DNA from: Dendrolimus kikuchii
Taxonomy: Eukaryota > Arthropoda > Insecta > Lepidoptera > Lasiocampidae
Direction of reading: 5' to 3'
Assembly (NCBI GenBank): GCA_019925095.2
Contig: CM034395.1
Span: 878,001-942,000 of the forward strand
Length of the DNA: 64,000 nt
The notes beneath the pieces are model-generated. The model had not been told where the DNA came from. It saw only the letters and a list, made by a program, of their open reading frames with translations, and ran no database searches. Below are positions 55,411 to 64,000 of this stretch, one piece after another; within the stretch, counting starts at the first letter, position 1; each line of letters starts with the position of its first letter. A program made the translations under genes and the position numbers.

Positions 55411-55604
55411 ATATTAAACTGCCTAAATACGTTTTACACAAAACGTATTGATAGTTCTTTAAACGTATTTAGCGGCATATTTTGCGTTGTGCAAGACGGT
55501 AATTGTATTTAAGGGTGTTAAATACGTTTTGTGTTTCTTAAATAAATTTAAGCAACCTTATGCAAGCGGCCCTAAGATACAAAGAGGATATAATCACTAC
55601 GCTT
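55411..55604. other. No recognisable feature
   Basis: AAATACGTTTTACACAAAACGTATT near 55423 is partly palindromic, and AAATACGTTTTGTGTTTC recurs at 55520. Confidence 0.4.
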
Positions 55605-55858
55605 GTCATAAATATTAAAATCAATAAAAAGGTTTTAGATGTCTAAACAATCTTCTGAGACAAGACAGAAAATCAAACAACAGTGATCTAAGTAAATTTA
55701 AACTTTATTGACAAATAATTAAACATAAATTTCTGTGGAATAGTCTGTTCTGTGACTTAGTTTGAAAAGGTAACATGTGCTGGCGGAACGTTAACTGAAT
55801 CAATTTAAACACTGGTGAACTTTTTCATTCGGCCACTGTACAAAAGCACTTAGGCCAG
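55605..55858 (-). mobile_element. TIR element half (family of 46396-46850)
   Basis: Reverse match including GTAACATGTGCTGGCGGAAC and CATTCGGCCACTGTACAAAA. The other end is missing. Confidence 0.68.
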
Positions 55859-55962
55859 AAAACTGCCAAAGTGGTGCATATTTTTCCGGCCAGGATTCGA
55901 ACCTGTATACTTTGAGTTTGGGACGCTAGTGTATTAACAACTAAGCTACCACGACACTGAAT
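55859..55962 (-). mobile_element. tRNA-derived SINE head
   Basis: The minus strand has GTGGTAGCTTAGTTG as A-box region and AGGTTCGAATCCTGGCC as B box, with little body left. It ends where a solo LTR begins. Confidence 0.72.
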
Positions 55963-55966
55963 ATAT

Positions 55967-56476
55967 TGATACATGCCGTCAAAGGAATACGCACATCTGC
56001 CGGTCGTAAGAGCGCAGTTTATTGCTTTGGCGGTTTTAGGAATTCTTTTGTCTACTTTGTGTTTAGAATTTGATAATTAAGAAAAACATTCTATTGTTTT
56101 TCTACGTCTTTTATGGCCGCCATTAGTGTCGAACTAATCCTTATTGTTATTGTTTTCAACTTTGTTGGCCGTTCGCAGGTGTACAAGTTATATTTTCTTG
56201 GAAGAACCCAGCCCACGAGCTTCCATTGTGTATTGTACAGTTTACTATAAAACAATGCCCGAACGGAGGGGTGGGGCAGTCGAGCGAGGATTACGATACG
56301 AGTAAGACGTACATTCGACAAGCGATATAGTGACGGACTTTGCGCGTGTTATTGAATCGTGCAGTTGTACTAGTAGTGTCTAGTTATATTTGTATCTATG
56401 TTATAAGTGTTTGTATAGTTCTAATAAATACTATAGTAATTCCAACGGAATTTTAATTCGTGTCCCACAAGTAACA
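55967..56476 (+). mobile_element. Solo LTR (LTR-1)
   Basis: TGATACATGCC to CCACAAGTAACA, 510 bp, between ATAT at 55963-55966 and 56477-56480. TATA in ACTATAAAACAATG (about 56246). Confidence 0.87.
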
Positions 56477-56624
56477 ATATTCTGTAGGTGAAATAAATTA
56501 TATACTAGTATGAACTTTCTCAAGTCATACAATATAGTACCCTGTCTTTATTCATGCATACGAAACCAAAAAGGTTTACATTATGACGTCACTGCCTTTA
56601 TTACGTTATAATAGTATTATAATA

Positions 56625-56878
56625 GCAGCCTATAAACGACCCACTGCAGGGCTCAGACCTCACGCCATGGCGGCCGGGCGGGTTTGACACATTGGCTATC
56701 TCGGTGTGCAGGTTTCATCTCGATGTTTTCCTTCACCATTGTTAGCACGTGGTAATTGTAACAATATGCAGATTAGGTCAGAAATCTGCCTAAGTGGTAT
56801 ATGCGTTCCGACCAGATTTCGAACCCGCGCCCTTTGAGTGTGGGACGTGTGCGCTAGCCATTACGCTACTACGACTTC
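56625..56878 (-). mobile_element. tRNA-derived SINE (tSINE)
   Basis: The minus strand has TAGTAGCGTAATGGCTAGCG, then GGGTTCGAAATCTGGTC (B box with one insertion), and a body with GGAAAACATCGAGATG. Confidence 0.8.
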
Positions 56879-57161
56879 TTTATTACGTTGTCGGCCCCTT
56901 AATCACATGTAACACCAATGCCGGTGTCTATTTCCACCATGCCAACCTTTTTAGACCCTCATTCTAGTGATTGTACCGCAATAAAAGGGCTTTTATGTCC
57001 TATACGATTGGGTTAAGGGAGCTATTTGGGAGTTGCCATGACTATAGAAGCAGATTTGTTGACGGTTTTTACTTCTACCATACAATCTTTAGCATATTGT
57101 TTACACTGGTAGAACCACATATAAGATTTGTATTATATATTATTTAATTTAAATGTATTAC
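56879..57161. other. No recognisable feature
   Basis: No gene supported. Confidence 0.4.
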
Positions 57162-58007
57162 ATCGATACCTCGGGGCTCAAACGGCGTAAGCACCAAAAC
57201 TCGATTCTTCAGGAGAGCCTAAAAACAAAATATAAAATTGTATTTCGGACATAACTTTTTCGATTCTTGGCCTAAATAAACCCTTCTAAAACCAAAAGTA
57301 TTATATGATGCTAAACACTTGTTAAATTATATTTCAAATAGATTTAAATGTAACAAAAACAGCTTTTTTATACATACATACATACATACATAACTTCACG
57401 CCAGTTCCCTTGCGGGGTAGGTACGAACAACAGAGCGCCATTTAGGCTTATTCTTACATACCTCACTTGCTTCTTTGACATTCATAACTTTTGTCATGCT
57501 TTTTTATACGCCCCGGAAAATTGCATGTTTGGGGAGTTTACACCCTAAAAATCTATAGATGTGTGATCAAAGATGGTTGTAACTGCCAATTTGCCTAGTA
57601 ATTCCATCAGTTTGTAGACTATTGCTTTCTTTTCTTCAGTTGGCTAAATATCAAGTAAAGAGAGAAAATAAGAAATTCTTTTCTTTCTTTATTCGCCTAT
57701 TTAATTTCAATTTTATTTATGAACTTAGTATATCAATTTATCAACTCAGATAACTAATTGTATCATCTACGGTGTAGTTTACTACCCTCGCGTTTATGAT
57801 CATTAACATTGGTTGTTGTTACGACACAAAATCCCAAAAATATACGTTTTATTTTTTACAAAAAATGGAGTCGTGAACACCATTTTTTGGCGAATTGGAA
57901 GACTTTACATATACTGATCGACAGAGGAGAAAAATTAAGTAGGCCTACATTAAAAAGTGAATTTCGCCGAAATGGCGTTTACGTCCTTTGAGCCCTGAGG
58001 TATCGAT
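57162..58007. mobile_element. TIR DNA element, 846 bp, with nested RTE-W
   Basis: ATCGATACCTCGGGGCTCAA at the left and TTGAGCCCTGAGGTATCGAT at the right are inverted, continuing to about 31 bp with four mismatches. Interior AT-rich and non-coding except for the insertion. Superfamily unknown; target duplication not clear (AT or TA). Confidence 0.72.
57374..57497 (-). mobile_element. RTE-W LINE, 124-bp 3' end with target duplication
   Basis: Only the last ~100 bp and the (CATA)n tail. GCTTTTTTATAC at 57362-57373 and 57498-57509. Confidence 0.92.
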
Positions 58008-58085
58008 ATAGTAAACTATAGACTTCCTTTAGTAAATAATAACCGTAGACAAATTTTAAAATTTAATCATTACAACGAACAAGTT

Positions 58086-58537
58086 GGAAAGTTCTAGAAA
58101 GTTCATTGAATTCGTCTTGAATATGGAGTATTTTATTTTGATAAGGATTAATACCAAGGTCCAAAATAAAGAGTTTTTGAAGCGACGGCATTTTAATTAT
58201 TTAAAAAAAATTAAATAAAACACTTATTTTGAGATAACTACAATTATATTAATTATATGTTCTGCAAAGTGGTAGTACATTGTTTTGTTTTATAATCAAT
58301 AGTTTTCGCAGCGCACGCCGTGTAAGGACTTTTTTGGGCCATTTTTTTACACCTTGGGTTACATTATTGGACTTTTAGTAAGGATCCCAATTTTTAAAAA
58401 CAATATAATATAGCCTATAGCCTTCCTCGATAAATTTACTATTCAGCACTGAAAGAATTTTTCAAATCGGACCAGCGGTTCCTGAGATAAGCGCGTTTAA
58501 ACAAACAAACTCTTCAGCTTTATAATATTAGTATAGA
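58086..58537 (-). mobile_element. Helitron A, long form, 3'-truncated
   Basis: TCTATACTAATATTATAAAG (58537) through the interior shared with 31458-32153. Ends before the CTAG terminus. Confidence 0.82.
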
Positions 58538-58928
58538 TAACTGCCATTTTAATTGCGAAGTATCAGCTTACAAAGGGCTACTTGTTTGCGTGTTAACACC
58601 CCATTAATCAATAACAACAGATTTATTGTGTTCTCTTGGAAATCACAAACAATCATTTCCTTCATTAAATTATTTGTTACAGATATCATCAGCTAAATGA
58701 TTTGTTTGTTCCTTCGTTAGATAATTACTGAGTTCGTGTTTGTGACCAATATCCAGTACTACAAATAAACATTTCAGAAAATCAACAAATATCTAATTTT
58801 CCGAAAACTAAATATAAATCCAGAAAAAATCCCATTAAACAAGTGGGCAGTACACGAGATGGTTAAATAAACGATGGTTTCGGCTATAAAATACAAAACA
58901 GATTAACTCTTGAGTTAAAGTTCAAATT
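58538..58928. other. No recognisable feature
   Basis: AT-rich non-coding. Confidence 0.45.
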
Positions 58929-59282
58929 CATACATACATAACTTCACGCCAGTTCCCTTGCGGGGTAGGCACGAACAACAGAGCGCCATTTAGGCTTATT
59001 CTTACACACCTCACTTGCCTCTTTGACATTCCTAACTCTTGTCATGCACGCTCGTTTGTTCTTAAGGCTCATGATATCACCCTCCGCTAGTACACGATCA
59101 CTTTGATCATGGAAGGTGTGTTGTGGCCTTCCACGACTTCTGCATCCATCCACTTTTGCGTTGTATATCTGTTTAGTCATTCTTTCATCATGCATTGTTT
59201 CCACATGCCCGAACCACCGGAGCATTCCTTTCCTTACCTTCACCCCGACACTCTCTTTCAGACCAACTCTCTTTCTTACTTC
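58929..59282 (-). mobile_element. RTE-W LINE 3' fragment
   Basis: The minus strand encodes EVRKRVGLKESVGVKVRKGM to YPARELA. AAGTTCAAAT stands left (58919) and about 20 bp beyond the right end (59300), a possible duplication with extra bases. Confidence 0.88.
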
Positions 59283-59354
59283 TACTACTTTTTCACTACT
59301 TAAGTTCAAATCCAAAATATATTAAAATGTTAATATAGTAAATATGGTTTATTT

Positions 59355-59472
59355 TTACATACATACATAAATAACTTCACGCCAGTTCCCTTGCGGGGTA
59401 GTCACGAACAACAAAGCGCCATTAAGGCTTATTCTTACACACCTCACTTGCTTCTTTGACATTCATAACTCT
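59355..59472 (-). mobile_element. RTE-W LINE, ~115-bp 3' end
   Basis: (CATA)n, then CTTCACGCCAGTTCCCTTGC through TTTGACATTCATAACTCT; CTTTGATATTCATCTCTC follows as a decayed partial repeat. Confidence 0.85.
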
Positions 59473-59532
59473 ATCTTCTTTGATATTCATCTCTCTCGGT
59501 TTATTTTTGTAATTGTATATTTTGGTACAGCA

Positions 59533-59706
59533 GTGTACTAGCAGAAGGTGATGTCAGGAGCCTTAAGAACAGACGAGCGTGCATGACAAGAGTTATGAAT
59601 GTCAAAGAAGCAAGTGAGGTGTGTAAGAATAAGCCTAAATGGCGCTCTGTTGTTCGTGCCTACCCCGCAAGGGAACTAGCGTGAAGTTATATATATATGT
59701 ATGTAT
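59533..59706 (+). mobile_element. RTE-W LINE fragment, opposite orientation, with target duplication
   Basis: From GTGTACTAGCAGAAGG to the ATGT tail. GTATATTTTGGT (59515-59526) and GTATATGTTGGT (59707-59718) flank it. The uninterrupted target is at 17636-17685. Confidence 0.9.
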
Positions 59707-59827
59707 GTATATGTTGGTGTGCCAAAAAGTGTTATCTTTCTATCTCTCTCTATCTTATTAAGCGATACGCATAAATAAAACACAATTTTAACAGTTTTAA
59801 GTGCAGTAAGCATTTTATTGATTTTTT

Positions 59828-60140
59828 ATCCATGCAGGAACGGAGAAAGAATACAATTTCCTGCGGCCGGGCGGCCTGTCGTAAGAGGCGACAAAACAAC
59901 CCACAGCCAGGTGGTAGGGCATTTTCCCGACTGGATAGCTACCACCCTGGTCTAGAGTATGCCGGCATAACAACTTTGTGTTGTGTACCGGCATTACTGA
60001 CCAGGTTTCAGTCTCCCTTAAGAGAGCAGCAGCGCATTTGTAGCACCTTTATAGTTGCAAATGTCCATAGGTGATGGTAACCGCCTTCCATCAAGTGGGC
60101 CGTCTGCCTGTCTGTTGAACTTCTGCAATAAAAATAAAAT
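59828..60140 (+). mobile_element. SINE-G, full length
   Basis: ATCCATGCAGG to TTCTGCAATAAAAATAAAA. Confidence 0.9.
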
Positions 60141-60304
60141 ATAATGAGTAATGTTAAAGTTATTGTCAACTTTTAGTTTTATTTTTGGTTAAGAATAAGT
60201 TCCAACACCCCCCGGCCGCTATCACTGCATGCGCGATTTGGCTAACGTTTTAACTTTTTCAGTGTGTAGTTTGTTTTACTTTTTCGCCACTAGCACACAT
60301 AATA
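60141..60304. other. Linker with CCCCCCGGCCGC patch
   Basis: Nothing recognised. Confidence 0.4.
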
Positions 60305-60480
60305 TTCAAATTCCGAAGTTTTTATTCAAAATAAGTTCCATTGGAGAACACTTTGAAGGTCATACATATAAGTTAAAATTTAATTTTACTTCCTAGTCTA
60401 TGTACACCGCTTCGCAACGTGTTAATGCTGTTAAAGAGAAGAAGCGGCAAGAATTTCCCCAGCAACACGTCTAGCTAGCA
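60305..60480 (-). mobile_element. LINE-D 3' UTR fragment
   Basis: TTCAAATTCCGAAGTTTTTA to AACACGTCTAGCTAG; matches 62795-62970. Confidence 0.8.
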
Positions 60481-60515
60481 ATAAATAACGATATTCATTG
60501 TTAAGTAGCTATTTT

Positions 60516-60780
60516 TCAGCAGGAGTTCAGCAGACAGGCAGACGGCCCACTCGATGGAAAGCGGTTACCATCGCCTATGGACTCTCTTAAGGGAGACTGA
60601 AACCTGGTCACTAAGGCCGGAACACAACTCAAGGTTGTTATGGCGGCATGCTCTAGACCAGGGTGGTAGCTATCTAGTCGAGAAAATGCCCTACCACCTG
60701 GCTGTGGGTTGTTTAGTCGCCTCTTACGACAGGCCGCCCGGCCGCAGGAAATTGTATTCTTTCTCCGTTCCTGCACGGAT
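60516..60780 (-). mobile_element. SINE-G with internal deletion
   Basis: TTTTTCAGCAGGAGTTC to TGCACGGAT; lacks CATTTGCAACACC through GCGCTGCTG (about 40 bp). Weak poly(T). Confidence 0.87.
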
Positions 60781-61013
60781 AAAAACTAATGAACTGAACC
60801 CTAAAAACCGAGAAAAACAGTGTTTACTTAAAATTTTCGTTAATTAAGTTTCATAGAAACGTGGAACTGTTATTTTAAGAAAATGAAATAGAAAGTATTG
60901 CTTTGAATTTCCCCTTGACATTATTTTGTACTGCTTGTTTTGACCGTTTCAGATGATTGGAAATTATTATTATCACAGTAAACAACTTTACTGATTGCTA
61001 AAATGTAATTACA
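60781..61013. other. Linker
   Basis: AT-rich, no feature. Confidence 0.4.
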
Positions 61014-61260
61014 CTAGCTGTGCCCGCGACGCGGTCCGCGTGGAATTTGTTTTCAACCCCCCCCCCCCCCCCCCCGACTTTGAAACATTCTTCATTGGTG
61101 CTCCGTTCCTATTAGTCTTAGCGTGATGATATATAGCCTATAGCCTTCTTCGCTAAATGGGCTATCCAACACTGAAAGAATTTTTCAAATCAGACCAGTA
61201 GTTCCTGAGATTAGCGCGTTTAAATAAACAAACTGTTCAGCTTTATATATTAGTATAAGA
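61014..61260 (-). mobile_element. Helitron A, short form, with C run
   Basis: TCTTATACTAATATATAAAG (61260) to CGCGGGCACAGCTAG (61014). The usual CCCCC near GATTTTG has expanded to about 20 C. Confidence 0.87.
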
Positions 61261-61433
61261 TATAAGATAATTTAATAATACTTTTATTTTTTTTCCACCC
61301 GCAGGGAGGCGTTATGGCGTAGCCTTAGGTGAGTAGTGACACCTCGTACCTGACTCCGGAGGCCAAAGCAAGGCCCACCTCCGTGCTTGCCTTAGTCAGT
61401 CGACAAGGAGTGGAGATCGCTTAAGCTCCAGCG
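61261..61433. other. GC-rich unassigned
   Basis: Repeat-like; contains CACCCGCAGGGAGGCGTTATG. No gene. Confidence 0.3.
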
Positions 61434-61675
61434 GTGGAAGTAATAAATCGGCAGACAAATACACACACTGTATATCCCCAAATTAAGCAAGTTACGCTTG
61501 TGTTATGGGTAATATACAACGGACCACTCTGGGGCCGATCCCAGACACCCAGACCATAGTAAATACCGGAGAACATTTGTTTCCGAAATTTACCATACCA
61601 GGAATCGAACCCGGAGCCTCTTCGTTGCAGTGAGGTAAGCCGGCAAAGGCTTAGCCCTCTCAACCACAGAGGCCG
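61434..61675 (-). mobile_element. tRNA-derived SINE, second type
   Basis: The minus strand starts GGCCTCTGTGGTTGAGAGG (A box TGGTTGAGAGG) and has CCGGGTTCGATTCCTGG as a consensus B box 40-50 bp later, then a ~170-bp body unlike the other tSINE. The head is the best tRNA-like region in the window. Confidence 0.8.
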
Positions 61676-62095
61676 TCAAGTAATAAATGGCGTCACGTCA
61701 GAAGTAGCTTCGGTGAACCTGCAGCTCACCTCTCTACACCTCTTAGCCACTCACACCCATGTTGCCCCTGTCTTCTATGACATTTTTTGGGGCCCATGCA
61801 GGGGGTAGCGAGTCACCGTCTGCCCGTTTTTCCTTGTTCCCCGAACATTGCGATGGGCAGACGCCATAGTCCCCATATTCCCAGACCCCTAGTACCACTA
61901 GCAGTTCACCCCAATAGCCCGGTACTTTTTGTTCTTATTTCCCACAATAGTCAGAACAGATAATCGCCGGTCAGTGTCACGCCACATTTAGATTAAATTT
62001 GTCAAGGGGCCTCTACGTGTTGGCCTTCCCATGGCCCCACGCAAGCCCTCCAAAAGTCCGGGGCATTTTTATGGCCCGTGGTCTTTAAAGATGAA
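61676..62095. repeat. GC-rich repeat; right end shared with 29889-29976
   Basis: No frame supported. 61996-62090 is the inverse of 29889-29976. Possibly a LINE 5' region. Confidence 0.45.
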
Positions 62096-62104
62096 CAATA
62101 TAAT

Positions 62105-62419
62105 TTTTTTTTTATTGCAGGAGATCAGCAGACAGGCAGACGGACCACTTGATGGAAAGCGGTTACCATCGCCTATAGACATTTGCAACACCAAAGTTGC
62201 TACAAATGCGCTGCTGCTCTCTTAAAGAAAGACTGGAACCTGGTCACTAATGTCGGAACACAACTCAAGGTTGTTACGGCGACATACTTTAGACCAGAGG
62301 TGGTAGCCATCCAGTCGGGCAAATGCCCTACCACCTGGCTGTGGGTTGTTAAGTCGCCTCTTACGACAGGCCGCACCCGGCCGCAGGAAATTGTATTCTT
62401 TCTCCGTTCCTGCACGGAT
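62105..62419 (-). mobile_element. SINE-G, full length
   Basis: TTTTTTATTGCAGGAGATC to TGCACGGAT. Confidence 0.9.
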
Positions 62420-62454
62420 TATTTAAATTCGTATTATTATTTGACGTAGTAGAT

Positions 62455-62610
62455 AAGGCTTCTAGGGTTAAGAAACTGAGGGTGAACATCCCTCCGATAG
62501 CGGTTGTGAAAATATGACATAGACACCATACCAAACTGCTCCACGGAACACTCCGGATGGTAGAAAACACAGAGGGACGCAGCCTCGCCTTGTTATAAGA
62601 ATCTTCAAAT
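62455..62610 (-). mobile_element. Jockey-like LINE C-terminal remnant
   Basis: The minus strand reads AASLCVFYHPECSVEQFGMV then HPQFLNPR, aligning with the LINE at 43651-44160 (ASLCVFYRLYNGECSEELFD ... HPHFLDLPR). Confidence 0.7.
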
Positions 62611-62794
62611 CAGTTCATACCAAAATCTAAGGCCTATTATTAAATAGAAGTAGCACTAAACCTCACGGCCTGTCATGTATTTACGGTAATAGGGGGAACC
62701 GTGCTGACCCATGCTCATAAAACACCGCGTCGGGGTCATTGTGTCCGCGATAGCAACCCCGGTCACTATTTAACTATTGCTATAGACACAGACA
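62611..62794. other. Linker
   Basis: Nothing recognised. Confidence 0.4.
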
Positions 62795-63535
62795 TGAATT
62801 CAAATTCAAAAGTTTTTATTCAAAATAAGTTCCACTGGAGAACACTTTTTGAAGGTCATACATGTAAGTTAAAATTAAATTGTTACTTCCTTATTATATG
62901 TACACCACGTCGCAACGTGTTGATGCTGTAAAGAAGAAGAAGCGGCAAGAAACTCCCCAGCGACACGTCTAGCTAAATATTTTTATAAGTTTTGTACAGA
63001 AGTATGTTACAGAATTAATTTTTGAAGAATTAATGGAGTTGTAGCAAACAATGTATACTCAATAAGACCAAGACAATAAAAGGAAAGAAAAATAATGTTA
63101 TAGTTATAATAATGACATGACGTGCTAAAATGTTATGCTGCAATATGTCTCCACAAATTCCTTACAAGCTTGGCAAGATAAAAAACGTTATACAAAATTT
63201 AGTATAAGAGGTTGGAGCGAGCTGCTATGTGAATGAATTTTTGTCATTTAAGTATTCTTCAATAGTGTAGTATCCCCTTTTTAGCAAGATGCTTTTGAAT
63301 TTAGTTTTAAATTTAGCGAAAGGCAGATCTAACATTTCACTCGGAATCTTATTGAACAAGCGTATACCAACCCCCAAGAAAGAGGACAGTACTTTTTGCA
63401 ATCTAAAAGATGGCAATATCAGTCTATTACAATGCCTGGTGTTGAAATTGTGTACATCCTTATACTGCTTGTAGGCACTCAAATTATTACGAATATAATA
63501 GTACATTATGGTACTAGTGTGTAACATTGGTGATA
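62795..63535 (-). mobile_element. LINE-D C-terminus and 3' UTR, longest copy
   Basis: Open frame 63527-63225 (minus) ends with NTRHCNRLILPSFRLQKVLS, LFNKIPSEML and EYLNDKNSFT-stop, a jockey/CR1-group LINE C-terminus. The ~430-bp 3' UTR ends in a GAATTTGAATT repeat rather than poly(A). 5'-truncated near 63535. Confidence 0.83.
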
Positions 63536-63583
63536 ATACACACGTGTGTCATACGACGTTTTTCAACACACTTGTGAATAAAA

Positions 63584-64000
63584 ATTAACAGAGTCAGATC
63601 TGCAAATCAGCAACTTTACAGGAGAGCGCTCTGAACTTTGAATTGCTTATATTTTTTTTACTACAAGAATTAAATTTTCAAAAAAAATATTATATGTTAA
63701 TATATGTTCGAGAGCTTATTTGCAATGCAATTAAATAACATTTTTACTTATCTAAATGTTTGAAAAGCTAGTAATGGCTTTGTTGTCCGTACATGGGTCA
63801 TCATGATTTGTCGGATCTGTCACATCCAACAAAGTTACATGGACAAACATATTTATTCTTTGTAAGAAGTGCCACATACAACATTGTCATTAGTAAATCC
63901 TGTTTAAGTTTATGTCGTATTTAAATTGATATTATAAATTAAATCCAATTTTTAATAAATTTGTTTCACAAATAACAAATAATCAAACATAATTGACAAT
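63584..64000. repeat. 417-bp duplicated block (copy 2 of 2)
   Basis: Same orientation as 14332-14748; continues past the window edge. Confidence 0.9.

Noticed and set aside
3096..59315. Opposite-strand frames in RTE-W (for example HSFHMPEPPEHSFPYLHPDT)
   Set aside because: These are antisense shadows of the RTE-W coding sequence.
55880..61675. tRNA-like heads with GGTTCGA boxes as genuine tRNA genes
   Set aside because: No complete acceptor, anticodon and T arms can be folded, and each head is joined to a SINE body.
5062..62449. Recurring ~60-130-residue frames such as those with MATTPGLKYVAITTLS or MRCCSLKGDWNLVTN
   Set aside because: They read through both strands of SINE-G. Copies differ by indels with no preservation of frame, so they are not genes.

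Overview
The window is eukaryotic, AT-rich, repeat-saturated DNA, almost certainly from a moth or butterfly (Lepidoptera). That assignment is an inference from the kinds of mobile elements seen: Lep1-style Helitrons (A|TC...CTAG|T) ending in a GGGCACAGCTAG-type terminus, tRNA-derived SINEs carrying a lepidopteran-type body, RTE-like LINEs with tetranucleotide ATGT tails, and R1-like LINE remnants. No complete host gene, rRNA, genuine tRNA or CRISPR array is visible. The only host-exon candidate is a short, unproven one at 48046-48190. Most short open frames are read-through of repeated elements.

Layout. 1-2784 (minus) is one uninterrupted Ty3/gypsy Gag-Pol reading frame of at least 928 codons that runs off the left edge; its leader and probable LTR (to about 3576) are broken by an RTE fragment. 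3.6-12 kb holds LINE remnants, three more RTE copies, a near-perfect 135-bp-arm palindrome and an R1-like LINE end. 13.8-38 kb carries four of the five solo LTRs of one family (LTR-1), both solo LTRs of a second family (LTR-2), Helitrons, a hAT-like MITE and many SINEs. 35.4-36.2 kb is a 19-20-bp minisatellite with a duplicated flank. 38-45 kb is SINE- and Helitron-rich and contains a 470-bp TG/CG-alternating tract and a jockey-like LINE 3' end. 45-64 kb continues with Helitrons, TIR elements, the fifth LTR-1 at 56 kb, RTE fragments and LINE ends. The last 417 bases repeat 14332-14748.

Family names used here are local labels. SINE-G is a roughly 310-bp poly(A) element (about 28 copies or pieces). 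tSINE is a tRNA-derived SINE. RTE-W is a LINE whose C-terminus contains LRWFGHVERM and whose tail is (ATGT)n. LINE-D is a LINE whose 3' end is a GAATTT repeat. Helitron A, B and C are three non-autonomous Helitron groups. LTR-1 and LTR-2 are solo-LTR families.

The most informative content is the insertion record. Several RTE-W and LINE copies have clean 10-15-bp target duplications. Two Helitron insertions can be checked against the uninterrupted target. All seven solo LTRs sit between ATAT tetranucleotides. SINE-G shares its last ~75 bp with a jockey-like LINE in the same window, which suggests the LINE that mobilises it. Boundaries and identities are read by eye and no database search was run.
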